Shown here: piece after piece, positions 49,505 to 58,470 of the stretch
Numbering within the stretch: the first letter of the stretch is position 1
How the letters are laid out: each line of letters opens with the position of its first letter
Assembly (NCBI RefSeq): GCF_003032475.1
Contig: NZ_CP028369.1
Span: 806,001-870,000, forward strand
Reading direction: 5' to 3'
DNA: 64,000 nucleotides
Origin: Streptomyces sp. P3
Lineage (GTDB): Bacteria > Actinomycetota > Actinomycetes > Streptomycetales > Streptomycetaceae
Program-made: the position numbers and the translations under genes
Notes under the pieces: generated by a model
The model's input: the letters and a program-made list of their open reading frames with translations, nothing else
Told to the model about the DNA's origin: nothing
The model's database searches: none

Positions 49505-49825
49505 CTACTCGGCCTGCGGCGGCAGCGCGGCGACGAAGGGGTGATCGCGCTCGATCAGCCCCAGCTTGCTGGCCCCGCCGGGCGAGCCGAGCTCGTCGAA
49601 GAACTCGACGTTCGCCTTGTAGTAGTCCTTCCACTCCTCCGGAGTGTCGTCCTCGTAGAAGATCGCCTCGACCGGGCAGACCGGCTCACAGGCGCCGCAG
49701 TCGACGCATTCGTCCGGGTGGATGTACAAGGACCGCTGGCCCTCGTAGATGCAGTCGACCGGGCACTCTTCGATGCACGCCTTGTCCTTGACGTCGACAC
49801 AAGGCTGCGCGATGACGTAGGTCAC
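49505..49825 (-). CDS. fdxC: 7Fe/8Fe ferredoxin
   Basis: The GTG at 49823-49825 (AGGAGG 9 bases upstream) gives 106 residues. Cys9, 17, 21, 25, 40, 43, 46 and 50 supply a [3Fe-4S]/[4Fe-4S] pair: CVDVKDKACIEECPVDC and CVDCGACEPVCP. The C-terminal acidic tail is typical of actinobacterial FdxA/FdxC. It acts as a low-potential electron carrier; partners are unknown. Upstream in-frame codons to 49915 lack a site. Confidence 0.94.
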   Translation of the reverse strand: MTYVIAQPCVDVKDKACIEECPVDCIYEGQRSLYIHPDECVDCGACEPVCPVEAIFYEDDTPEEWKDYYKANVEFFDELGSPGGASKLGLIERDHPFVAALPPQAE

Positions 49826-49966
49826 GCTGTCGTTCCTCCTCGATTGGGCGCTGGCGGGCCTCCTCAGGCTCCGCCGCCTGGCGCGCGGGAGCGCGGCGTC
49901 GTCGATGCCCGCCACCTAGTATCTCCGTTCTTGGGCATGATCCGAACAGGAGGGGTGAACCGACCT

Positions 49967-51034
49967 GTGGAAATCTCGGCCGCCGGACGTCTCGAGGTCC
50001 GCATCACCGCTGCTGACGTGGGGAAACGCGTCTCCGTGCGGTGCTTGACCGACGCTGGAGCCGCCGACGGGAAATTCACCGACACGGTCGGGGTTCTCAC
50101 ATCATGGGACGACGGTGTGCTCGCGATCACACGGAAGGGCGGGGAGAGCGTCCGTGTTGACGCGTCCTCGCTGGTCGCGGGGAAGGTCGTGCCCGCCGCC
50201 CCGGCCCGCCGCCGGGGGCCGGCCGCCGGCTACCGGGAGCTGGCCGGCGTCGCCGCGCGGGCGTGGCGGCCGGTGGAGAGCGCACGGCTCGGCGCGTGGG
50301 AGCTGCGGGCGGCCGCCGGGTTCACCCGCCGGGCCAACTCGGTGCTGCCGCTCGGCGACCCCGGCATGCCCCTCGACGCGGCCCTGGACGCCGTACGGGC
50401 CTGGTACGGCGCCCGGGGGCTGCCCGCCTACGTACAGACGGCGACGGGCGCCGAGGGGACCGAGGAACTGCTCTGTGCGGAGCTGGAGCGGCGCGGGTGG
50501 GTGCGTGAGGTGACGGCGGAGCTGTGGGTCGGGGCACTGGCGCCGGTCGCCGACCGGGCGGAGGCCGAGGGCGTGGTGCTGACCCGGGAGGCCGACGCGG
50601 CATGGCTGGCACGGTACGGACGCAAGGGGGTGAGCGAGGTGGCCCTACGGGTGCTGGCAGGAGGGTCCGCCCGCTCGGACGAAGCGGGGAGCGGGGCAGG
50701 GCCGTCCGTGTGGTTCGCGTCGGTGCCCGCTCCCGAGGGCGGGGCCCCGGCCGCGATCGGACGATGTGTCGTGGACGGCCGCTGGGCCGGCTTCGCCGCC
50801 GTCGAGGTGGCTCCGGCGCACCGCCGCCGGGGACTCGCCACGACGGTGATGGCCGCGCTGGCCCGCAGGGCGCTCGACGAGGGCGCGTCGGCGGCCTGGC
50901 TGCAGGTGGAGGAGGAGAACGCGGGAGCGCGGGCGCTCTACGCCGGGCTGGGCTTCGCGGCCCACCACGCGTACCACCACTACCGGGAGCCTGCCGGGGA
51001 GCCCTCGCACGGCCCGTCGTCGGAGGCGTCGTGA
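49967..51034 (+). CDS. GNAT-family N-acetyltransferase
   Basis: The GTG at 49967 (AGGAGG about 12 bases upstream) gives 355 residues and the family-like start (M)EISAAGRLEVRITAADVGKRVSV; ATG 49937 is less likely. An N-terminal small barrel-like domain precedes an internal helical part and a C-terminal GNAT domain with the acetyl-CoA loop VEVAPAHRRRGLATTVM and EENAGARALYAGLGF. The substrate is unknown. It overlaps the SirB1-type gene by 4 bases, suggesting a shared function. Confidence 0.88.
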   Translation: MEISAAGRLEVRITAADVGKRVSVRCLTDAGAADGKFTDTVGVLTSWDDGVLAITRKGGESVRVDASSLVAGKVVPAAPARRRGPAAGYRELAGVAARAWRPVESARLGAWELRAAAGFTRRANSVLPLGDPGMPLDAALDAVRAWYGARGLPAYVQTATGAEGTEELLCAELERRGWVREVTAELWVGALAPVADRAEAEGVVLTREADAAWLARYGRKGVSEVALRVLAGGSARSDEAGSGAGPSVWFASVPAPEGGAPAAIGRCVVDGRWAGFAAVEVAPAHRRRGLATTVMAALARRALDEGASAAWLQVEEENAGARALYAGLGFAAHHAYHHYREPAGEPSHGPSSEAS

Positions 51035-51873
51035 GCGGATTCGAGTGGGCGCAGGTGCGGGAGCGGTTCGCGGCCGAGGCCCGGTCCGAGCGGCCCGATC
51101 TGGCGTTGCTGTGCCTGCTGGTCGGAGCGGCGGCGGACCCGGCCGCGGGCGAGGACGGTCTGGACGCCGGGCAGATCGAGCTGGACCGGCTGGCGGGGCA
51201 GGTCCCGTACCGGCCCGGCGGGCCCGCGGCATGGGCGGAGGCGTTGCGGGAGCTGCTCGGCGAGCGGTACGGGTTCCGCGGTTCCGCGGCGGACTACGAC
51301 CGGCTGGACTCGTCGTTGCTGGACCGGGTGCTGGTGCGGCGGCGTGGGCTGCCGATCCTGCTGTCCGTGGTGTGGGTGGAGGTGGCGCGGCGGGCCGGGG
51401 CGCCGGTGTACGGGGTGGCGCTGCCGGGGCATTTCGTGGCCGGCTTCGGACCGCCCGAGGACATCGGTCGCCAGGTGCTGGTCGACCCCTTCGACGGGGG
51501 ACGGCTGCTGACCGGCGAGGACGCCGACCTGCTCGTCACCGGTGCGACGGGCGTGCCGCTGGAGCCGTCGATGCTGACGCCGGCGGAGCCGCTGGACGTG
51601 GTGATGCGCATTCTGAACAACATCCGGTCGTGGGCCGCGGCCCGGCCCGAGCGGTCGGACGTCGCCCTGTGGGCCGTGGAGTTGGCGCTGGCGGTGCCCT
51701 CGCATCCGGCCCGGCTGCGGTACGAGCGCGGGCAGTTGCTGGTGCGCCGGGGCGACTTCCTCGGCGGGGCCGCCGAGCTGGAGGAGTACGCCGGGCTGGT
51801 GGAGGTCGTGGACGAGGGCACGGCGGAGCGGGTGCGCGGCGAGGCGTTCGCCGCCCGGGCCCTGCTGAACTGA
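51031..51873 (+). CDS. SirB1/transglutaminase-like-TPR protein
   Basis: The GTG start shares GTGA with the GNAT stop and gives 280 residues. The sequence RRGLPILLSVVWVEVARRAGAPVYGVALPGHFVAGF and VDPFDGGRLLT matches the transglutaminase-like SirB1 family, with His in PGHF and Asp in VDPF but the expected Cys position reading Ile/Leu. The C-terminal half is helical and TPR-like. Its biochemical role is unknown; catalytic loss is common in this family. Confidence 0.88.
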   Translation: MSGFEWAQVRERFAAEARSERPDLALLCLLVGAAADPAAGEDGLDAGQIELDRLAGQVPYRPGGPAAWAEALRELLGERYGFRGSAADYDRLDSSLLDRVLVRRRGLPILLSVVWVEVARRAGAPVYGVALPGHFVAGFGPPEDIGRQVLVDPFDGGRLLTGEDADLLVTGATGVPLEPSMLTPAEPLDVVMRILNNIRSWAAARPERSDVALWAVELALAVPSHPARLRYERGQLLVRRGDFLGGAAELEEYAGLVEVVDEGTAERVRGEAFAARALLN

Positions 51874-52275
51874 GCGCACGCTCCGCGGTCGCCTTCCGGG
51901 CGGGTGCGGGTTGCGGGTGCGGGTCCAGGTTTGCCGTTGCGGTCGCGGTTGCGGTCGCTTTCCGCGAGGTACGGGCCGCAGTCGCGTCCGGGGAGCGCGC
52001 GGCCCACAGCCCGGTCCGGGGAGCGCGCGGCCCACAGCCGAGTACGGGGAGGCGTGGACCCGGTCGCGTTCATGGCACGCCCCGGCCGCCGTCCCCTCCG
52101 GGCGAGCGCGGAACGCGATCCCCTCCGGGCGAGCGCGGAACGCGGTCCCGTCCGGGCGAGCGCGGGCGGCTGTCGACTGCGGGGAGCGCGCGGGACCGGT
52201 CGTGTCCGGGGTGTGCGTCGGGGCGGTGTCAGGGGCCGGGTGGGACGGCGCTGCCTCGGCCGTGCGGGCCGCTGG
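51874..52275. repeat. Repeat-rich convergent intergenic region
   Basis: This 402-base stretch has no credible gene. A 28-bp period (GTCCGGGGAGCGCGCGGCCC, at 51986 and 52014) occurs twice, and a 27-bp period (TCCCCTCCGGGCGAGCGCGG, at 52092, 52119 and 52146) occurs three times. GCGGTTGCGGTCG-type short repeats sit near 51940. It separates convergent SirB1-type and response-regulator genes. Confidence 0.85.
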
Positions 52276-52890
52276 TCACAGCCAGCCCTTCTCCCGCGCG
52301 ATCCGCACCGCCTCCGCACGGTTGCGCACCGCCAGTTTCTGTATCGCCGTCGACAGGTAGTTGCGGACCGTTCCCTGGGACAGGTGCAGGGCCACCGCCA
52401 GTTCTGCGTTCGTCGAGCCGTCGGCCGCCGCCCGCAGGACCTCCCGTTCCCGGTCGGTGAGCGGGTTGGCGCCGCCCGCCAGGGCCGCTGCGGCCAGCGT
52501 GGGGTCGATGACCCGCTCGCCCGCCAGCACCCTGCGCACCGCCTCCGCGAGTTGCGCCGCGGGCGCGTCCTTGACGAGGAAGGCGTCGGCGCCGGCCTCC
52601 ATGGCACTGCGCAGATAGCCGGGGCGGCCGAAGGTCGTCAGCACGACCAGCTTCAACCCCGGCAGCTCCGCGTGGAGTTGTGCGGCCGCTTCGATGCCCG
52701 TCGCACCCGGCATCTCGATGTCGAGGAGGGCGACGTCGACGTCGTGGGCGCGGGCGGCGGCGAGGACCTCGTCGCCGCGCGCCACCTGGGCGACCACCTC
52801 GATGTCGTCCTCGAGGCCGAGCAGGGCCGCCAGGGCCTCGCGGACCATCGACTGGTCCTCCGCCAGCAGAACCTTGATCGTGCCACTCAT
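52276..52890 (-). CDS. NarL/LuxR-family response regulator
   Basis: The ATG at 52888-52890 overlaps the kinase stop (ATGA) and gives 204 residues. The receiver domain has acidic pair Glu11/Asp12, phosphoacceptor Asp57 (VALLDIEMPG) and Lys107 (FLVKDAP). The LuxR HTH follows (PLTDREREVLRAAADGSTNAELA, split; GTVRNYLSTAIQKL). It forms the output of the adjacent kinase and probably controls the ABC operon through the upstream 15-bp dyad. Confidence 0.92.
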   Translation of the reverse strand: MSGTIKVLLAEDQSMVREALAALLGLEDDIEVVAQVARGDEVLAAARAHDVDVALLDIEMPGATGIEAAAQLHAELPGLKLVVLTTFGRPGYLRSAMEAGADAFLVKDAPAAQLAEAVRRVLAGERVIDPTLAAAALAGGANPLTDREREVLRAAADGSTNAELAVALHLSQGTVRNYLSTAIQKLAVRNRAEAVRIAREKGWL

Positions 52891-54095
52891 GAGCGGGATC
52901 CTACGTCCGGCACGTCGCCGGCCGGGACCCGGGCGACCAGGCGGAAGCCGCGCTTGAGGCGCTCCGCCTCCAGCACGCCGCCCGCCTTCTCCAGACGCTC
53001 CGTCAGGCCGGTCAGGCCGTTGCCGGGGCCCTTGCCGGAGCCGCCGGAACCGTCGTCCTCGACGGAGAGTTCGAGGACGGGGCCGTCGAGGGTCTGGCGG
53101 CGCACGACGTCCACCGTGCAGCGGGCCGCGCCGCTGTGCCGGACGACGTTGGTGATCGCCTCGCGCAGCGCCCAGGCGAGGGCGGCCTCGCTGTCCTCGG
53201 GGACGCCGTCCAGCTCCGGTTCTGCGGGCAGTCCGGCGATGATGCCGGCCGCCGTCAACGCGACCTGGGCGCCGGCGAGTTCGGCGGCCAGCCGGGGGCG
53301 GCGGTATCCGGTGACCGCCTCGCGGACGTCGACCAGGGCCTGCCGGCTGACCTGTTCGATGTCGGCGACCTGCCGGGCCGCCTTGTCGGGGTGGTCGGGG
53401 AGCATCCGGCCGGCCAGCTCGCTCTTGAGCGTGATGAGGGACAGCGAGTGTCCCAGCAGGTCGTGCAGGTCCCTCGCCAGGCGCAGCCGCTCCTCGTTCG
53501 CGGCCAGTTGGGCGACCGTCGCCCGCGCCTTGCGCAACTCGATCGTGGTGCGGACGAGTTGGCTCACGCCCGTCATCGCGAACCCGATGAGCAGGACGAG
53601 CAGGAGCAGGTTCAGGGCCTCCTCCTCGTCGGTGCGCAGCCCGACCAGGAGGAGCACGGCTCCCGTGCCCGGGATCGTCCAGAGCGCCTGCCGCATCGGC
53701 AGGACGCTTCCGCAGGCGACGGAGACGTAGCAGTACAGGCCGAGCCAGGCGGAGCCGAGGGTCAGGGAGAGGACGGTGGCCAGCACGGCCATGGAGCCGA
53801 TGAGGGCGCCGACGGCCTTCGTGGGGTACGGCGTGTCCCCCATGTTCCGGAACAGCAGCGACAGGTACAGCGCGACGAACACCGCGAGTCCGAGCCAGCC
53901 GGCCGCAGTGCCGGCGGTGGTGTGCTTCTCCGAGACCAGGTCGTGCACGGGCGAGCTGAGGAAGACCAGCCAGACCCCGATCCAGAGCAGCTTGCGCCGC
54001 CACAGTTCCCGCCGGTTGCGGGCGGGCCGGCCCGGCAGGATCCGGCTGTCCTCCAGGTCGTCCCGGCGCCGCGGGTCGTCCGTCATGGCGCTCAC
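52887..54095 (-). CDS. Sensor histidine kinase (HisKA_3, DesK-like)
   Basis: The GTG at 54093-54095 overlaps the permease stop and gives 402 residues. About five or six transmembrane helices are followed by a HisKA_3 dimerisation domain with phosphorylatable His211 (ARDLHDLLGHSLS), then HATPase_c motifs ALREAITNVVRHSGA and DDGSGGSGKGPGNGLTGLTERL. The membrane-embedded sensor resembles DesK-type kinases linked to ABC transporters. It is translationally coupled on both sides. Confidence 0.92.
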   Translation of the reverse strand: MSAMTDDPRRRDDLEDSRILPGRPARNRRELWRRKLLWIGVWLVFLSSPVHDLVSEKHTTAGTAAGWLGLAVFVALYLSLLFRNMGDTPYPTKAVGALIGSMAVLATVLSLTLGSAWLGLYCYVSVACGSVLPMRQALWTIPGTGAVLLLVGLRTDEEEALNLLLLVLLIGFAMTGVSQLVRTTIELRKARATVAQLAANEERLRLARDLHDLLGHSLSLITLKSELAGRMLPDHPDKAARQVADIEQVSRQALVDVREAVTGYRRPRLAAELAGAQVALTAAGIIAGLPAEPELDGVPEDSEAALAWALREAITNVVRHSGAARCTVDVVRRQTLDGPVLELSVEDDGSGGSGKGPGNGLTGLTERLEKAGGVLEAERLKRGFRLVARVPAGDVPDVGSRS

Positions 54096-54832
54096 GCCTT
54101 CAGGGTGTCCTTCCGGTACAGCCAGGCCGCGCCGCCCGTGAACAGGGCGAAGAAGACGGCCAGGATCACGATGTCCTCGGCATGCGGGGCGCGGCTCTGT
54201 TCGATCGCCTGTCCCAGGGCAGCGTACGCGTGCGTGGGCACCCACCTGGCGATGTCCTGAAGCCAGCCCGGGAAGGTCGTCGTGGGCATCCACAGACCGC
54301 CGAGGATGGACAGGCCGAAGTAGGTGATCATCGTGATGGGGCGGACGGCGTCCCCGGTCGCGAGGTAGCCGATGGCCACGCCCAGGGCGGCGAAGACGAG
54401 GCTGCCGGCCCAGATCGCGCCGGTGAGCGCGGCCCACTGCCAGGCGTCCAGCCGTACGTCCTTGACGACCGCGGCGACGGCGAAGACGACGACGATGGAG
54501 GGCAGGCTGACCACGGCGGCGCTCGCGGTCTTGGCGAGGACGTAGCCGCGGCCCGGGAGGGTGGTCAGCCGCAGCTGCCGCACCCAGCCGCTCTGCCGTT
54601 CCTTGGCGATGCGCTCGCTGTTGCCCATCAGGACGGCCGTGAGGGCCCCGAAGGAGGCCATCGAGACCATCATGTACGTCGGCAGCGTGAGGCCGGTGCC
54701 GTCGATCTTCTCCTTGCTGTCGGAGCTGCCCGCGATCAGCAGGAACAGCACGGAGGGGTAGATCACCGAGAAGAACAGGAACTTGCGGTTGCGCAGGGCG
54801 CGGGTGAGTTCCAGCTTGATCAGGCCGTTCAC
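54092..54832 (-). CDS. ABC-2 type transporter permease
   Basis: The GTG start (54830-54832) overlaps the ATPase stop and gives 246 residues with six predicted helices (for example FLFFSVIYPSVLFLLIAGS, MMVSMASFGALTAVLMG, MITYFGLSILGGLWMP). The short size and the LWMPxxxFPxWLQ-like motif match ABC-2 export permeases. It partners the adjacent ATPase as an exporter of lipids, peptides or drugs. Confidence 0.9.
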   Translation of the reverse strand: MNGLIKLELTRALRNRKFLFFSVIYPSVLFLLIAGSSDSKEKIDGTGLTLPTYMMVSMASFGALTAVLMGNSERIAKERQSGWVRQLRLTTLPGRGYVLAKTASAAVVSLPSIVVVFAVAAVVKDVRLDAWQWAALTGAIWAGSLVFAALGVAIGYLATGDAVRPITMITYFGLSILGGLWMPTTTFPGWLQDIARWVPTHAYAALGQAIEQSRAPHAEDIVILAVFFALFTGGAAWLYRKDTLKA

Positions 54833-55767
54833 CGGGTCTTCGCCTCCTCGGCGGTGGTGAGGGCGACGAAGGCCTGTTCCAGGCCGAGCCCTGCGACTTC
54901 GAGGTTGTGCGGGTAGAGGCCGAGGCCGTACACCGCGTGGACGGTGGCGTCGGCGTCGGCGGACTGGATGCGGACGGTGCGGCCGGACCCGGCGGCGGAG
55001 CCGCGGTGGGACACGGTCAGGGAGGTGAGGAACGGCAGGGCGCGCAGTGCGGCCTCGTCGATCTCGCCCTCCAGGTCGAAGGCGATGCGGCGGGCGCCGG
55101 CCTTCGCCTTGATCTCGGCCGCCGTGCCGTCGGCGAGCAGCCGGCCCCGGTGCAGGACCAGCACCCGGTCGGCGATGGCGTCGGCCTCTTCGAGGTAGTG
55201 GGTGGCGAACAGGACCGTGCGGCCCTGGTCCGCCTGTTCGCGCATGGTGGCCCAGAACGCCTGCCGGGTGGTGACGTCCATTCCGGTGGTGGGCTCGTCC
55301 AGGACGATGAGGTCGCTGTCGCCGGCGGTGGCGAGGGCGAACCGCACGCGCTGGGCCTGGCCGCCGGAGAGCTTGTCGACCTTGCGGTCGGCGATCTGGG
55401 CGACGCCGGCGCGGGCCAGCACGTCGGCGGGCCGGTAGGGCTTCGGGTGCAGCCGGCAGGCGAGGCCGACCAGTTCGGCGACCGTCACCTCGTCCATCAG
55501 GCCGCCGCTCTGCAGCATCGCGCCGACCCGCCCGGCGACGATCGCCTCGCGCGGGGTGGCGCCGAAGAGCCGGACTGCGCCGCTGTCGGGGTGTTTGAGG
55601 CCGAGCAGCAGGTCGAGGGAGGTGGACTTGCCTGCGCCGTTGGGGCCGAGGAGCGCCACGGTCTCCCCCGGCCGCAGGTCGAGCGTCAGGCCGTCCACGG
55701 CCCGCACGTCCCCGAAGCTCTTGGTCACCCGGTCGAATCCGACCACCGGTGCGGTCTGCGTCGTCAT
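54829..55767 (-). CDS. ABC transporter ATP-binding protein
   Basis: The ATG at 55765-55767 gives 312 residues with Walker A GPNGAGKST (41-49), Q-loop LQSGGLMDEV, signature LSGGQAQRV, Walker B LIVLDEPT and the H-loop ATHYLEEA. A C-terminal domain of about 90 residues follows, as in DrrA-type exporters. It energises the next permease. No Shine-Dalgarno is obvious. The promoter region to the right contains two adjacent perfect palindromes. Confidence 0.93.
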   Translation of the reverse strand: MTTQTAPVVGFDRVTKSFGDVRAVDGLTLDLRPGETVALLGPNGAGKSTSLDLLLGLKHPDSGAVRLFGATPREAIVAGRVGAMLQSGGLMDEVTVAELVGLACRLHPKPYRPADVLARAGVAQIADRKVDKLSGGQAQRVRFALATAGDSDLIVLDEPTTGMDVTTRQAFWATMREQADQGRTVLFATHYLEEADAIADRVLVLHRGRLLADGTAAEIKAKAGARRIAFDLEGEIDEAALRALPFLTSLTVSHRGSAAGSGRTVRIQSADADATVHAVYGLGLYPHNLEVAGLGLEQAFVALTTAEEAKTR

Positions 55768-55808
55768 GACGGCAATCGTCGCCGGGACGGCCCACCGGGC
55801 GGCAGTGT

Positions 55809-55850
55809 CGGACGTCCGGGGTGCCGCATGACAGATGTCATGCGGCACCC
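55809..55850. promoter_or_regulatory. 15-bp perfect dyad (plus 10-bp palindrome) upstream of the ABC/two-component operon
   Basis: GGGTGCCGCATGACA (55819-55833) and TGTCATGCGGCACCC (55836-55850) are separated by GA, and the 10-bp palindrome CGGACGTCCG (55809-55818) abuts it. The ATGACA-GA-TGTCAT core suits a NarL-type response regulator. It may instead or also terminate the upstream peptidoglycan-binding gene, which stops 8 bases away. Confidence 0.65.
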
Positions 55851-55857
55851 GTTCGCG

Positions 55858-58317
55858 TCAGCTGGGGTCGGTGTCGATGATCCCGACGCGGTCCGTCTTG
55901 CTGATCAGGGCCGGGCGCAGGGCGCTGATCACGTCCTCCACGGTGACCGGCGTCTTCTGGCCGGTGCCGCGGGTGATCAGCACGCCGTTGAACGCGCCGC
56001 CGTAGAGCTCCTTCAGCGCGGCCTTGTCGTAGCTCTCCACCAGCTTGCCGTCGATGGCCTTGACGCCGAGGAACTTCCACAGGGAGTTCTTCGGGCTCAT
56101 CAGGACGGAGTGCACCGCGTCGGTCCGCACGGTGACCTTGCCGGACATGGCCGGTTCGGCGAACGCCTTCATCATGCGGTCGACCTCGGCGTTCGAGACG
56201 GTCGGCTGCCTGGTGGTCGTCGGCACCGTGACCGCGCCGGCGGTGCCGGTCTCCACCTGGCTGCGGTAGGCGTCCACCACGGCCGACCCGGCCTTCGCCG
56301 CGTCGATGCCCTTGCCCGCCTTGCCGTAGACGGGGACGGCCTTGCCCGACGTGAACCTGATGGTGCCGTCCTGGGCCGAGCCGGAGCCGCCCGCGGCGGT
56401 CTTCAGGGCCGCCTGGAGCTTCTCCTCGTCCACCGGCATCACGGGCTCGACCTCACGGTGCTGCCCGAACAGCGAGCCGATCACGGAGACCGGGTTGTAG
56501 TCGCTTTTCGCGGCGGCGTCGACGGTGGCCTGCATGTCGAACTGCAGGCCCGCCTGGTCCGGCTTGAGGGTGACGGTGCCGCCGCCGACGGACAGCTTCA
56601 GCGTCTGCGCGGCCCGCTTGTCGAACGCCTCGTCGAGCTTCTTGACGGCGTCGTCGCGGGTGCCGCCGCCGATGTCGACGCCGAGCACGGTGGTGCCCTT
56701 GGGCACGTCGGAGTGGTTCATCAGCAGGCCCGCGCCGTAGACGCCGACGCCCGCCACGACCACCAGGCCGCCCAGCAGAGGGAGTTTGCTGCGGCCCTTC
56801 TTCTTTTTCTTCTTGGCGTCGCCGGCGGACGTGCTCTGCGCGCCCTGCCCCAGACCCTTGGGCGGGGTGTGCGGAAGCGGCCCCTCGGAGGGCCCGCCGC
56901 CCGTGAAGGGGCCTCCCGGCCCGCCCTGGCCGCCGGTGGGCACGACGGGGATGCCGCTGGTGACGGTGTGCCCGGAGACGTTGTCGGCCGGACGGCCGCC
57001 GTAGCCGCCGGGGGCGGGCTTCTGCGGGGTGAGGATCGCGGTGTCGTCGCTCAGGCCGCCGCCGGGGAGCCGGCCGGTTCCGGCGCCGACTCCGACGCCG
57101 GGGGCGGCGGAACGCGGTCCGCCGGGGCCGGACGGCGCACCGGGGATGCCGGGGCCGGACGGCGCACCGGGGGCGCCGGCGTGCATCGGGGGCACGATCG
57201 GGCCGTCGCCGGTGACCGGGCCGCCCGTCGGCCCCGCGGGGCCGCCCTGGGGGCCGCCCCGGCCGTCGGGACCGCCCGGTCCGTCGGGGCCGTTGAAGTC
57301 GTAGGAGCCGCCGGGCCCGGCGCCGTTCACGCCGTTCGGGGCCGGGAGACCGTTCTGGTCGGTGCCGGAGAAGTACGGCAGGTCGTCACGGCGCGACTCG
57401 GCGCCGCCCTGCGTCTGCCCCGGCCCCTGGGTCTGCCCCTGCCCGTTGCCCTGGCGTTGGCCCGGTGCCTTGCCCTGAGGCGGTCCCTGGCCCTGGCCCG
57501 GTGCCTTGCCCTGGGGCTGTCCCTGGCGCGGCGTCCGGCCCTGGCCCGTGCGCGGGCCGTTGCCGAGCGGACCGGCGGCCAGCGCCTCGGTCACGTCGAA
57601 GGAGCCCGTGCCGCCACCGTGTCCCGGAGCGACGGGGCCGCCGGTCGCACCGGAGAGCCCCGCGCCGTTGGTGCCGCCGGAACGGGCGCCGCCCGGCACG
57701 CTCATGGAGCCGACCACCCCGCCGGGACGTCCCGCGCCCGGCCGCGCGCCGCCGGGCGCGCCGGCACCGGTACCGGTGTTCGGGCCCGCCGCGCCGGGGG
57801 CGTTCGCGGAGGCGCCGGACCCGGCGGCCGAACCGCCCGGCAGACCGGCTCCGTTGGTGCCGCCGCCGCCCTGACCGGGCCTGCCCGGCGCGGACTTGCG
57901 TGGCGCGAACCAGTTGCTCGTCTTGTCCTCGGCGCCGGACGCGGGGTCGGCGGGCAGCTCGAACGAGCCGGTGTCGGACGAGGCCGGGCCGACGGCACCC
58001 GTGGGGGCCGTCTGCTGCGCGTCGGCGCCGGTGTCGGCCCTGCCGCCCGGCCCGCTGTCGTCGCCCGCGCTCTCGGCGTCGGCGACGGGTGTGCGCACGA
58101 CGACCGGCGGAATGGGCCGCGATCCCGGGATGTTGATGCGGATCCGGGTGGTCAGCGTGGTCTCGGTCTTGCGTTCCTCCGGCTGCGCGGCCGAACGGCC
58201 CGCGTCCGCAGCGCCGTCGGACACCGCGGGGGTGCCGTACGGCGGCGTACCCGAGGGGTATGCGGCTCCGCCGCGCCCGTTGGGCCCGGAGGACGGACTG
58301 TCAGTTTCACGACTCAA
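55858..58317 (-). CDS. Large membrane protein with PG_binding_4-type domains
   Basis: The start is TTG at 58315-58317 (GGAG 8 bases upstream), 819 residues. Residues 1-500 are an extremely Gly/Pro/Gln-rich cytoplasmic region. A basic stretch (KKKKKKGRSK) and one transmembrane helix (LPLLGGLVVVAGVGVYGAGLL) lead to an extracytoplasmic part with PG_binding_4-like repeats (KGTTVLGVDIGGGTRDDAV, TLKPDQAGLQFDMQATVD). The VanW domain that often follows is not seen. It is likely cell-wall associated. Family assignment is moderate. Confidence 0.82.
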   Translation of the reverse strand: MSRETDSPSSGPNGRGGAAYPSGTPPYGTPAVSDGAADAGRSAAQPEERKTETTLTTRIRINIPGSRPIPPVVVRTPVADAESAGDDSGPGGRADTGADAQQTAPTGAVGPASSDTGSFELPADPASGAEDKTSNWFAPRKSAPGRPGQGGGGTNGAGLPGGSAAGSGASANAPGAAGPNTGTGAGAPGGARPGAGRPGGVVGSMSVPGGARSGGTNGAGLSGATGGPVAPGHGGGTGSFDVTEALAAGPLGNGPRTGQGRTPRQGQPQGKAPGQGQGPPQGKAPGQRQGNGQGQTQGPGQTQGGAESRRDDLPYFSGTDQNGLPAPNGVNGAGPGGSYDFNGPDGPGGPDGRGGPQGGPAGPTGGPVTGDGPIVPPMHAGAPGAPSGPGIPGAPSGPGGPRSAAPGVGVGAGTGRLPGGGLSDDTAILTPQKPAPGGYGGRPADNVSGHTVTSGIPVVPTGGQGGPGGPFTGGGPSEGPLPHTPPKGLGQGAQSTSAGDAKKKKKKGRSKLPLLGGLVVVAGVGVYGAGLLMNHSDVPKGTTVLGVDIGGGTRDDAVKKLDEAFDKRAAQTLKLSVGGGTVTLKPDQAGLQFDMQATVDAAAKSDYNPVSVIGSLFGQHREVEPVMPVDEEKLQAALKTAAGGSGSAQDGTIRFTSGKAVPVYGKAGKGIDAAKAGSAVVDAYRSQVETGTAGAVTVPTTTRQPTVSNAEVDRMMKAFAEPAMSGKVTVRTDAVHSVLMSPKNSLWKFLGVKAIDGKLVESYDKAALKELYGGAFNGVLITRGTGQKTPVTVEDVISALRPALISKTDRVGIIDTDPS

Positions 58318-58470
58318 GGCAGGTTCTCCAGGTTGGCTCCGCCGCTCGCCACGACCTCACGGGCTGCTCGGCGGCGCGCACCACCATACTGGCCACTTCT
58401 GGCCCGTATCCCACGACCGCCGGAAGACCCACACGGGACTCGCACGGTCACGCCGGGGTGAAGTGGTACG

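Noticed and set aside
54907..58461. Long + strand open frame opposite the ABC ATPase and peptidoglycan-binding gene
   Set aside because: Shadow frame with Gly/Val/Arg-rich nonsense composition; the minus-strand genes have clear domains.
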